Assembly (NCBI GenBank): GCA_033977485.1 | Contig: CM066985.1 | Location: 72,029,045-72,093,044, forward strand | Direction: 5' to 3' | DNA: 64,000 nucleotides | Source of the DNA: Hydrangea macrophylla | Lineage: Eukaryota > Streptophyta > Magnoliopsida > Cornales > Hydrangeaceae | Notes under the pieces: generated by a model | The model's database searches: none | What the model was told of the DNA's origin: nothing | The model's input: the letters and a program-made list of their open reading frames with translations, nothing else | Position numbers and translations under genes: made by a program | Shown here: in pieces, positions 36,039-47,900 of the stretch | How the letters are laid out: each line of letters starts with the position of its first letter | How positions within the stretch are numbered: position 1 is the first letter of the stretch

Positions 36039-38955
36039 AGACTTGGGGCTTGCTGTTGATAGTTTATGCTTATGTTTTTAGAGACCGTACGTTGTTATAG
36101 TTAAGTTTGTAATCGGCATATGTTGCCGTAATGCTTTATTTATATTTTCTGCAAACACTTTGGTTTTGTAATAGTTAGTATTGAACTCTGATTATATATA
36201 TTAACCTTAGAACTTTCCAATGCGTGGTTTGAATCATTACTCTAATGGTTTGACTTTGGTTATGGACAATATGGTGACTTTCAACTGTCATGGCCTACGG
36301 ATCCAAAAAAGGAATTTATTTTCTCTATTTTTGCTACTGCGGGGCATGACATGATATAACTTATAACAAGTTATTGAACCCATAAGATATAGTTCTACTA
36401 AAAAATATCTTCTTTGTATTCCAACGTCATAACTCAACCCTTATCATCTTGTTATCCTCAGACCGTTAATCAACATACTCTGCTTAGAAAGAACAGACTC
36501 AATCGTTTCACATATATAGACATACCATCATTCTGTCCATTGCTCATTAAGGATATATATGTTAGTCCATTCCCCACTCGTTAAGGATATAAACCATCCA
36601 TTGCATGTCAGGGATACGACGCTTTGAACAACAACATATCAAATCTATTGCCACGACTCATCGTTATATACCAGTGATTCCCATGCACCGCTCGTTAAGG
36701 ATATAAACCATCCACCGCTCGTTAAGGATATAACATGGATCATCTGGCTATCTTAGGACTACATGGTCCTACCCACTACTCGTTAAGGATATAAACCATC
36801 CACCGCATATGAAAGCATATCATAACCAGGCGTCTGCCCACGTACCATTTCCAAAACTTATCAAACCTACTTAAGCTCAGCACTACTATCGACACATGAT
36901 AATTCCCATGTGGCCTGATTACTCTGATTGAAATGAACGTATATCAAACTCATACATGAACCGCATAGTATCTAACGTCATCACGTTAATCCATTATTCT
37001 TAAACATACTTATCTACGTTGCCACATTATCCCGGATTAACCCATAATCGCATAATAGAAGTCTGAATCGAAAGTTGAACAATCGAACCTCATATATAAT
37101 AAACTAAAGAAACAATCCATATTTTGCAAAGTTCGATTGATTGAAACCATTTCGATCAATTGAGGAAAACTAATGTTCGAGCGATCGAAGTTAGTTCGAT
37201 CGATTGAACCTTCCATTGATTGAACTCAGTTCAATCGCTCGAGAGTCGTCTTCTCCAGCAGATTCATAAATAGCATATATAAACGTCTTAGGGACATGTT
37301 TAATATGTCTAATCACTCCAAAAACTTGTAAAACATTATATAAATGAGACTAAGTGAGTAAAGACTCACTAAACGTTTCTAAGGGCGTGTTTGGCAAGCT
37401 TTGAGCTCTCGAGCTTCAATGGTGGCCTCTTTTTTCTCTCGTCTGCTCATCTCTGTATGTCTCCTTCTCTTTCCTCTTCTTCTGCTCCTTGTTCTTCTTC
37501 TCTATTACTCTCTCTCTCTCTCTCTCTCATACAGAATATATATAATATATGTATGTATAGTATACATACCAACACACAAGCACATACTCTCTCAAACTCT
37601 CAAAGGTTCAGCAAACCTCACACACACAAGAGCACAAGGTTTATATAGAGGGGTTGGGGATGCAGGTGGCTGTTTTTGTGTGAAACCTGGAAATTCTGAT
37701 AATTACACATTCGATCGATCGAAGGTAGTTCAATCGCTCAAAAGTAGATCGGTCAGGTTTGATCGATTGAAAAGGGGTTTCATCGATTGAAGTGGGGACC
37801 ACGTCATAAATCAGGTCGGTAGAGTTTCGATCGATTGAACAATATTCGATCGCTTGAACTTTGAAATGTTCGATCGCTTGAAAGAGGTTTGATCGATCGA
37901 AAGCGAAATTTTAAGTATGAACAATGGAAAATATATAGAATCTCTCTGCAATAAATAAATATTGAAAATACAAGGTATTACACTTCAGGTCTTCAGCTTG
38001 TGTAGTAGTCATCTTCGACATAGCTTCCATTATTGTAGGCTCCCTCCTCATGGCCTCTTGTAATATACTCATACCCTGCATTATCATAATTGGGGACAGC
38101 AAGACGTAGAATATCCAGTGGCATAAAATGCCATCAACTACTAAAGCTGAGTGAATGTAAATACTTACAGAGTATCGACAGATATGCAATATACATATGT
38201 AACATTATTAAAGAATCATCTCGTCGTTCACATTCATGTGTGCCCCAACTCACTAAATGTGACCACTGACATTAACTTAACAACGATACAGACTCAGACT
38301 TTTGACCCCACATATACTATCAATCCCAACACGTAGTTCCAACATTCTGGCCAAACCACCTCGATACATTCTGGCCAACATGCCCTGATACATACTGGCC
38401 AACACACCCCGACATTCTGCCAACACGCCCCAATACATTCCTCTTTTTCTGATTGCACTTACTCGTTCATCCCTTAGTCTCGGTCATGGACCAAGGTGAC
38501 TACATTGTTGTACCTTTAGCTCTCTCATGGCTAACTCAGTACCCTGTACCCCTTGGCCTCTACTGGACTAAGATGATTTGTGTCGGCATAACCCTCAGTC
38601 TTGGTCATGGGCTAATGTGACCATATCCCTTAGTCTCTATCGGTTTTCTCGTTCTGGTCTTGGACTAAGATGACATTCCGTTAGCCTCTATCGGACCAAG
38701 TGCTAACCATATGTACCCTTAGTCTCTATCAGATCTCTCCTGTCTCGGTCATGGACTAAGGTGATACCACCAGTATATCCTTTAGCCTCAGTCATGGACT
38801 AAAGTGACATACCCCTTAGTCTCTATCGAATCTCCCATCTCGGTCTTGGACTAAGGTGATATAGGCATTCCAAAAAACCACATTTGTATACCACAAAGCC
38901 TGACACACAATCCTAGCTTTACCACACATATGCTTAACACGTAGTCCCAGCTCAC

Positions 38956-39205
38956 TATAGACACCCCAATTTTGTCAGACTGACAAATTTAGGGGATGAT
39001 TACCTCTAAAACTGAAGACAACAATGTCTGTTGAATTTGAAGATTCTTTAAGGGTGACTCAGGCTCTTTGGAAAGCTCCTCGATCTCGAAAGTTACAAAA
39101 TTCAAAAAGAGAGAGGAAAACAAGGTGTTCAGGGAATTTCAAGTATAAAAATACGCATATGAGATCATTATTAGTTAATTCAGGAAAATTAATGAAAAAT
39201 GATCA

Positions 39206-39239
<34 letters not shown>

Positions 39240-42200
39240 ATGTGTGTGTGTGTATTCCTTTTAAGAAGGTGAATTTGGTTTAAAAGAATTTGAAAAGGAA
39301 AAGAAAAGAAAAGAAAAGAATTTGAAAAGAAAAGGAAAAGAAAAGAAAAAGAAAAAGAAAAAGAAAAAGAATTTATTTGTATATATATATAAATGAAAAA
39401 AAAAAGATAAAAGAAAAGAAAAGGGGGATGAGGTGGCACACGGTAAAGCCGACGACACTCGGCACTCACTGAGTGTCGCGGACAACTCGCCGAGTGCTTA
39501 TGTATTAATACATAAGTATATATTTGAAAAATAAGTATAAAAAAAGGTGAGAAATCCGTTGGAAGCGGCACGGCATAGCTAGCGGCACTCAGCGAGTGCC
39601 GTACCGGCACTCACTGTGTACTGCAGACAACTCAGTGAGTGCCGCCTACTGTAACAGACTATTTCTCTCAAATACGTATGGACTATCCTTGTATATGGGT
39701 TTTTCACCCGAATTTACCTAATTGTGGACCCTTTGAGGATGGTCTATATAAGGAGGTGTTCACCTCCATTATAAGGATCTTCTTCTTCCATCTTCTTCTT
39801 GGGCAAGAAAAATACAAAAAAGACTAGAGAGAATTGTAAGAAATTTTGGAAGAACTCAAGAGTTTTGAAGAATTTGAAGAACTTTGGAAGATCTTCGTTG
39901 ACTATCAAGAAATATATGAGGTTATTAGAGGTAACCTTCTAATCTTACTTAGAATTAGGTTAGAATTCAATCACAATTCAAAGATCTATAGGATTTTTAC
40001 ACATTTTCAAAAAGTCTCTTCTCCATCCCCTTCTTCTCACACCATCTTGAATTGTGATTGAATCCTCTTAAACATGTTGTTGATTTGGATCTAATTAGTC
40101 ATCAATCTATAAGAAATATGTTTTGAGTATGGATCTATCACTAGATCCTTCAATTTATAAGGATCTCATCTCCTCTCTCTTATGCTCTTCTCTTGAAGTT
40201 CATGAAACCTTCCATGTTCCATTTAAACTCCTTGAGATTTGATCTCTAAATTTCTATAAATCCATGTTTATATATGTATTTTGAGTAGATCTAGATCATA
40301 TATATAATGATAGGTCTTAGCCTATGTTCATAATTTTGGTAGCTCCTTTTGAATCTCATGAAGTTCTTCATATTTCATTGAAATTTATAGAGTTTGGATC
40401 CTTAATCCTCTAGGATCATTAGTTTGGGAAAGGAATCAAAGGAAGTAAGTTATGAATTCTCAAGGACCATGTATTTGGTAGAGGGAATTGATGTAGATCT
40501 AATGGATTTCATAATATTGGATTCAAGTGAATTCAAGTGTCCTAGGTTCATTCATGAGGTTGAGTAAGACCTTAGGACCCATTTCTCTCATGAGATTTAT
40601 GATGGAGATCCCTTAAGGCTAAATCCATGGGTCTTCATAATAAGTGAGTATTATTGTGTTGGTTGCAATCATACTTGATCTATATTTTCCATAGAATTAT
40701 AGATCAAGTTTTGTTTAGGTTATGGATGTTAATTCAACTATGGTGCAATGATTTCAATTACAATCTGTGATCAAGGATTTTTAATTAAATCATGATCCAT
40801 TGGAATTGAATGAGACCAATTGGAATTTGTCCCTAACTCATATATGTACCACTGTAATTTTTGTTTTGTTGAGATTTCATGGTTCGGATGGTTTGGTCTT
40901 TGGATTTGTGAACTAGCTACTCTCTGTCCAAAATTTTAGAACAACAAATAAGTTTTGAGTAGATCAGAGCATTAATCAAACATTTTTTACCTCAAATAAT
41001 TTTTTCTATGAAGTTAAATGTGTTAATAAGACTCTCTAAAAATATCAAAGTGATTCTGATTCGTTTACTATTTTTAGAAAATCATACAAAATCTCTAGAC
41101 AGAGGGTTGTAAAATTCTGAGTGCTGTCTGATTTTGGTCCAATTTCCAGAGATTGGACCATTTGATCTTTGATTTTCTTTTTGGATTAGAAACTAGACTC
41201 ACATAGGCACATCATATCTAAAAAGAATTAAGATTAAACCATGGGAGATATGTTTTTCCTATTTTTAAAAGTCTGGTCTGCTCTCTGTAAATTCTTGAAT
41301 CATGTTTCAGTTTTGATAAACTTTGTAAATGATGACACAAATAACCTTTCTATGCCCCAAGGCTTAAACCCTATTTTAATTATGATTAATTGAGCTTAAA
41401 TCCAAAGGTTAAATAATCCAAATCAATAAATGATTCTTAGCTTGTTCATATTCATACATTCATTATCATCATGTGCATATTGATTCTTGTAATTAGGACA
41501 TTGCTTTGTATTATAATGAGTCATAATTGGTTGAACCTAGTCATGGGTTCCTTGTAATCATCTATATGGATATTACATTGGCTCCTAATTGAGACTTGTA
41601 TATCTATAGAGGTGTTGCAATTTCAACAAATTAGAAGGAATTCATGATTATGTCAACTCCTTCCATGCTTGATAGATTTAATCTAAAAGTTTGGGTATGT
41701 TATTTAGGGTTCGATATTATATTTTGATCAAGGTATGTGAACTAACCTTTGTTTTGTAACGCTATTGAGGTATGATTTTCAATCTTTTCTTTAGTTTATT
41801 TATTTCTTGATTTTATTGATTTTCGACTACATACGCAACACCTTAGATTAGGATTTGCCTTATTTGTATATATGTGTTAGAGAGCCTTTTTCTAGGTTTT
41901 CTCTTTATTTGTATGCATCGTACGTTTAATATTTACGGCTGGATCCCGGGTAAGTTTCCTCGTTCTTGATCGCATATCATCTTGCCTACTGCTATTTGAA
42001 ATACATGCTTTTGTATCCCTATCGTTAGCAATCTTGCACCCCTTTCGACATGCTTTTGTAATGTATGTATATATATATATATATATGTATTAATTGAGGG
42101 CATGCTTAGATTAATAATTCGACTAACAAGGATGTTGAGTAAAGCCCTATCACGAGATAGGATGAGAGGGGGTGTTTTAGTCCACCGGGCTCCTTCCCCT

Positions 42201-42361
42201 CTCATTCCATAATCCTCGGACCTAGAAATCTCTGGTTTCCAAAAGACCAGTTTGCTTTTAAAATGGTTTCTTAATTTTTCTTTTAAAATTAAGTGGCGAC
42301 TCGTCTTTGAATTTGAATTTTGAAAAAGTTTTAAAAACGTGGTTAACCTGTGATATCCACA
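38956..42361 (+). mobile_element. Large LTR starting TATAGACACCCC and ending ATCCACA
   Basis: A 3.4-kb sequence homologous end to end with the LTR at 45062-48241. Shared blocks include GAGTGCCG palindromes, GTTCACCTCCATTA, GCGGCTGGATCC, GATAGGATGAGAGGGGGTGT and AAGTGGCGACTC near the end. Large LTRs with these ends are typical of the Tat/Ogre side of Ty3/Gypsy (inference). A TCTATATAAGGAGGTGTTCACC TATA region lies near 39742. No matching TSD: left CTCAC, right GTGAC. Confidence 0.65.
39430..39645. repeat. GGCACTC-GAGTGCC palindrome cluster in the large LTR
   Basis: Self-complementary units such as GGCACTCACTGAGTG and GGCACTCAGCGAGTGCC recur about five times in 200 bp. The homologous cluster in the other copy is at 45535-45632. 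Confidence 0.75.
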
Positions 42362-42800
42362 GTGACTCGCTTTTGTTCAAATATAGGTTCTATTGAGTTC
42401 GTGTGACTCATTTTGGTAAATATGACACATTCTGGTAAAGTATAAATTCTTTTGAGTTCGCGCAACATATTTTTGTAAATACATATTCTTTTTTATCCGC
42501 GTGACTCACTTCAAGGTGAGTATAGGTTCTTTCGAGTCCGCGTGACTCATTTTGTAAATATAAGTTCTTTTGAGTCTGTGTGACTCACTTTCGTTTGAGT
42601 ATAGGTTCTTTTGAGTCCGCATGACTCATTTTGTAAATAAATATGCTTTTGAGTCCGCGTGACTCACTTTTGATTTGAGTATTGGTTCTTTCGAGTCCGC
42701 GTGACTCATTTTGTAAATATATATATTCTTTTGAGTCTGCGTGACTCACTTTTGATTTTCTTTCGAGTCTGCGTGACTCATCTTGTGGGGGTAAATTCTT
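42362..42800. repeat. Tandem array with GAGTC-N5-GACTC units
   Basis: About ten units of 38-48 bp, each containing GAGTCCGCGTGACTCA followed by TTTTGTAAATAT or CTTTTGATTTGAGTATTGG and TTCTTTT. It begins exactly at the end of the large LTR and could be its internal leader or a pre-existing array. Confidence 0.8.
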
Positions 42801-42970
42801 TGAGTTCGCGAAAATATGATAAGAGAGGGAAATAAGAAAATATACCTGAGCCCTAGCCCGAAGGTTCGCGACTGCCCTCTCCCCATCTGCTTGGAAAAGA
42901 TTAGAATCTGAATGTTAAACACTAAAATGACTAAAGGAATGGGAAAAATCAAATGATGAGGCAATATTTG

Positions 42971-43690
42971 AACTTACCCTCCACTCGCAGCCATGAATCC
43001 AATGCCTAACTGTATGAGCATACAGTAGCCCCTCCTCAGCGTAGTCCTGGGGGACATTATCATATTGTAGGGGAATGGTCGGGACACCCTGAGTGTATAG
43101 GGGAAGCTGGTATGCTGTCTCCTGGCCCATATACACCATAGACACACTCCAATCCCGCTGCGGAAGTGGTGGAGGATTAGCGGCTCCAGGGACGAATTGC
43201 AAACACAAGAGGGGGAAAAGTCAAGATAGTTACTATAACAAAGAAAGCGTGAAATCCAAATAAAGAAATAAAACATTACCCAAGCCACTTCCATCAAAGG
43301 GAAGTTGCGCATCAAGGCATTCAGGTGAAAGGCGGGGTAACCATTAGGATTCTCTATGAAGTTTGCAATCTCCTCACCACCCAAAGCTGTGACTAAGTCT
43401 TCATGATCCAAATTTTTGACATTCCTCATGGTCAGTGGGGGAGCCATAGGAACAAAGAAGCTAGGGGCAAGGAGGGACTGCCGAGTCACCCTCTCTCCCA
43501 TATACCACTCTCTACAAACACCCCTGTCCATCAGAATTCGCATCCGGGAGAGGTTAAGAGCATTTTGGAGCTCAGCACTGGCAACCAAAAAAAGCATCAT
43601 CCCATGGATTCCAGAGTACATGGACCTCCCATAGATTAGTAAGGAAATTCCTGAAAGCCACGAAATCATGGGCCTCGACATTTTAGCCCG
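42971..43690 (-). pseudogene. Unrecognised two-exon coding-like fragment
   Basis: Two adjacent protein-like stretches: an upstream one down to about 43281 (NLDHEDLVTALGGEEIANFI, GYPAFHLNALMRNFPLMEVAW) and a downstream one at 43195-42979 (RDWSVSMVYMGQETAYQLPL, YAEEGLLYAHTVRHWIHGCE). They are separated by a roughly 80-bp gap with a GTAATG donor and a TTATAG acceptor, and the second ends at a GTAAGT donor. The composition looks like real protein rather than repeat. I do not recognise the family. It may be a captured gene or a decayed internal part of the neighbouring retroelement. Confidence 0.35.
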
Positions 43691-43899
43691 TTGCTCATTT
43701 CCTCTACTTTAGGCCTTGGGGAAGGATATTTTCATTTGCTCAGGTGTGAGGAGCCTTCATGCGGAGATACTCACAAGACCATATCTGCAAGAGATATATC
43801 AAGTGGATAAGTTCAATGTTGGAAGGGCATTTAAAATTCAAAAAGTGAGAGAAAAGAGAAAAAAATTTGAAGTTTTTACCTCCCAAGCCTATCACGACC

Positions 43900-44936
43900 A
43901 TCCCGCTACGTGCGAAAATAGGAAACGTGGCACGCCACCAAGATTCATCCAATTCCATTAAAGTAAATGGCAGTGGAAGACATAAGTAAACATAGGTAAA
44001 AATCCATAATAATTTGAGTTATAGGAAGTTTTGCACATTTGAAAACACTTAAAGAAACATTCTGTTTGAAAACAGCAATCCAGTTGACTAATCAAGGTTT
44101 GGTTGACTGGAAATGCAAGATACAGAGAGCTTGAAAACTCAACAAATTGTCTAGTCGACTGGAGTCTCAAATTCTCAGTCGACTGAATCTATCAATCGAC
44201 GGAAGAAATTCTAATTTTTCAAATACAATCCAGTCGACTATGGACTTCCACCCAGTCAATTGTTTATTTAATAGAACCAAAATCAACAATTCCATCAATA
44301 ATTCAGTCGACTATGTCGGGGACTCAGTCGACTATTTTTCAGTATATCAGGGCAGCAGCTATTTCAAAACAGGGATCCAGTCGACTGTTTCACATCAGTT
44401 TACCAAGCATTCAGCAGATTCTCAAACTATGGTTCTCCAAACCAACTCCAACACATCCACCACTATCATTCAACGGTTTAAAACATAAAAGCAAGAGTTT
44501 TACTACATATTGCAATACTTACAAAACCTTTCCGGGATTTTAACCAAACACATTGTTTAACTACTCAAAATCCATAAGGAAGCCTATTCCTTATTGACTT
44601 CTTATGGTCCCTATCGTAGCCTATATATATGCTGCTTTAGCTCTCTTCTCATTTTGCGTTTTTCCATATAGAGTATTATAACTCGGAATAGAAAAGAGAG
44701 CGTAAAAGAGGGAGAGCAGAAAACAGAAAGGATTTCGAAAGAACCCACACTCAGTTCGATATTCTGGCAGCGGAGGAATATGGTAGAAGATCGTGAGCTG
44801 TTATCGAGCCCGTGTTCTCGATTCGTCTACTACAGCAATCCGTTTTTGCAGTTCAAGGTAACCCTAGTTCCGCCCTTGTAGGGTTATTATAGATTTCACA
44901 AAATTTTTTGCAGTACCAACTTATACGCACTATCAA
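43900..44936. repeat. LTR-like block with CCAGTCGACTGG palindrome cluster
   Basis: About ten copies of CAGTCGACTG or variants lie between 44080 and 44390. They are followed by a TATATATATGCTGC box near 44622 and a purine-rich transcript-start-like region (44680-44740). This mirrors the layout of the LTRs to the left and right. Boundaries not resolved. Confidence 0.4.
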
Positions 44937-47900
44937 CGGATTCTGGGAATGCAGTTTCCTAACATGATATTGACTATTCCGTCAAGTACTGGAGGTTTTA
45001 GTATATACAGTGATGCTTCTCATCAGGGCTTTGGATGTGTTCTAATGCAAGGGTAAGGTACTGTAGACACCCCAATTTTGACCGACCGTCGAATTCAGGA
45101 GATGGTTACCTCTAGACCGATGATGACAATGACCGGCAGAATACGAAGACTTTTCAAGCAATTCAAGTTCTTCAGAAAATTCTTCAAACTAAGTTTTTAA
45201 AATTGAGAGAGGAAAATCAGGTGATTCGAAAAAACCCGAATATGAAATACGTATGAGAAAAGAACAGTCTAAAAGTCAATTACCAAAATCCATTATATAC
45301 ATATGTAAATATTATTATTTTGAAAATAAAAGAAGGAAAAAAAAGGGGGGAATTTCAAAGAAAAAAAGGATTTTAAAAGAGAAGAAAAAGAATTTTGAAA
45401 AAGAAGAAAAAAAAAAGAAAGAAGAAAATAAGAAAAACATAATATAATAGAATATTTATAAAGTAAAGTGTATATACTTAAACCTTTATATTTGAAAATA
45501 AAATAAAAAGGGATAATATCGTTGGTGCGGCACGCGACATAGGCGACGACACTCACTGAGTGCCGCACCGGCACTCACTGAGTGCCGTTGCGGCATTTGC
45601 TGGGTGCCGTAGACAACTCAGTGAGTGCAGTTCACTATAAACAACCTGTTTTCTTCAAATACGTATGGAATATTCTTGCATATAGGTTGTCCATCAAAAT
45701 TACCAAATTAACCCTCAGATTTTGGCCTATATAAGGAGGCATTCACCTCCATTACAAGGATTCCAATCCAATTCTCCAATCCTCCTCTCCCCTAATCTTC
45801 TACTTCCAAGATATAAGAAACTATAGAGATTTAAAAGACATAAATCAAGAAATTTTGGAAGAATTCAAGAATTCTTTTGAAGAATTTGAAGAAGAAGTTG
45901 AAGAAATTGAAAGATCTTCACCAACAAATCAAGAAGCCCTTGAGGTTATAGAGGTAACCCTCTAAGTCTATATAGAATTAGGCTAAACTCAATCACAAAC
46001 TCATAGATTTAGAATCTTTTACACATTTTCAAAACCTCTCTTCTCATCCCATTTCATCACACACCACATAGAGTTTGTGATTGAGTTCTCATGCATTGTT
46101 TTCATTAACTTGGATCTAGACATAGTCTTTGGTTTTGAAACAAACAAAATGTAAAAGTGTATTACTTGGATTTTATGGAAATCATAATTTTACTTTCTTC
46201 TTGTCCTTATTTTCTCTTTGAAATCCATGAGATCTCCTATATCTCATTGGAATCTCCTTTGATTTTGATCCATTAGTTTCCTATAATCTCATAATGTATG
46301 TGGGGATTAAGATGGGTCATGGTTACATTCACATATTTTTGTTGGGTTTAAGTTTTGTACCATAACTTAAATCCTCTAAGATGAGTCTCATAGAGTTATT
46401 CCTGTATTCTATAAGGTTCACATGACTTTGAGTCATATTTTAGTCTCCAAGGACCATTAACTTGGGAGGGGAACTAATGAAAATGGGTCCATATTCCTCA
46501 AGGAACATGTACTTGGGAGAGGAATTAGGTGTAGTTTAAGTCTAGTTGAGATTATGAACACCAATTCCACAAAATGGTGCAGTGAACTCATGAACTCACT
46601 GAGATCAAAGATTTTTAATTAAATCATGGTCCATGAGAACTAAGTAAGACCAAGTGGAGAGTGTTCATAACTCATATATGTATCATTAGGATCTTTGCCT
46701 TCATGAAATTCTATGCTTAGGATGGTTAGACTTCATGATTTGTGAGTAGGTTGTTCTCTGTCCAAAATTTCAGAACAGTAAGTTCATTTTAAAATGAGTA
46801 AATCAGAGCCTTAATCAAGATTTCTTGACCTCAAATAATTTTTTCTACGTAGTTCAATGTGTTAGGAAGATACCCTAAAAAGATCAAGGTGCTTCTGATT
46901 TTTATTCTATTTTTAGAAAATCATACAAAAACTCTGGATAGAGAGTTGAAAGTTTCTGAGTGATGTCTAGTTGTGACCCTATTTCCAGAGATTCAACTAT
47001 TGGATCTTTCATTTTCTTTTTGGGTTAGAAACTAGACTCATAGAGGCATAACATACTCAAAAATCATAAGATCTAACCGTTGGAAGTATTTTATTTCTAT
47101 TTTTGAAAGTCTGGTCTGCTCTCTGTAATTCTTACAATTCTGTCACTGTTTTGACAAAACTTGAATAAACTCTAATCTAACGGACTCCTAATGTCCTAGG
47201 ACCAAAACTATGTCTTAAATAATGCCAATAAAGTTTTAATCCAGAGGCTAAATGATCCAAACTAATGAAAAGTTCATAGTTCATCATTATTCATGTCTAT
47301 GCATACATCCATATATGTCGATGTTTATGATTAGGACTAATCCTTAGCTTAAGGTTGCATTCAAATTGAGCCTAGTTGAACATAACTGTGGTTTCTTTAT
47401 GATCATGATGGGATTACACCATCTCCATGTGGACATTGCATTGGCTCCTAGATGAGACTTGCATATCTATGGAGGTGTTGTATTTCCAACTACTTATAAA
47501 GAATTCACGATTATGTCAATCCTTCCTATAATTGCTAGATTTGAGCTAGAAATTTGGGTATGTCATTTAAGATTCAACATTATTTTTTTCTCAAAGCATG
47601 TAGACTAACCCTTTGTTTTGTAGCACTTTTGAGGTACAATTTCTTAACCCCTCTCTAGGTTTATTTATCTCTTGTTGATTTTATTGAATTTTGACTCCAT
47701 GTGTGACACCTTAGACTTAGGTCTTGCCTTATGTGTATATATGCATTAGAGACCTTTTCTTAGGTTTTATTTTTTATGTGTATGCACTGCACGTTTAATA
47801 TTCGCGGCTGGATCCTGGGTAAGTTCTTTAAGTTCCCTATTTGTACATCATTTTGCTTGCTACTTGAATTATGTGGATTATGAATGCTATTTTATCGTTA

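Larger units (their letters stand above)
33376..36351 (+). mobile_element. LTR-A: solo LTR with TSD TGATA
   Basis: 2,976 bp, starting TGTAGTAACTCG and ending GGGGCATGACA, flanked by TGATA (33371-33375, 36352-36356). It lies in LTR-B in opposite orientation. It carries two minisatellites, a CCTATAAAAACCCC TATA region near 34165 and a leader-like purine-rich stretch. No internal retrotransposon region, hence a solo LTR. Confidence 0.85.
32835..37982 (-). mobile_element. LTR-B: solo LTR with TSD CTTCA, interrupted by LTR-A
   Basis: Ends TGTCACACTCC ... AAGGTATTACA (TG...CA), flanked by CTTCA on both sides (32830-32834, 37983-37987), so it inserted into LTR-C. Removing the nested LTR-A (33376-36351 plus one TSD) leaves about 2.2 kb, the length of the LTRs of the element at 52385-62900. 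It contains clusters of TTCGATCGATTGAA-like palindromes. Confidence 0.8.
32529..38955 (-). mobile_element. LTR-C: outermost LTR of a three-level nest (pieces 32529-32834 and 37988-38955)
   Basis: On the plus strand it begins TGTCATGCCCCGC, the inverted end of a chromovirus-type LTR, so the LTR lies on the minus strand. It is interrupted at 32835 by LTR-B and continues at 37988. Its terminal 100 bp match the reverse complement of LTR-A's end, so both belong to one family. The right part contains ACATTCTGGCCAACA repeats, the counterpart of the minisatellite in LTR-A. Its right end is cut by the LTR at 38956. Confidence 0.65.

Noticed and set aside
39203..39610. Phe/Ser-rich minus-strand frame
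   Set aside because: Produced by (GAAAA)n and AT repeats within the LTR.
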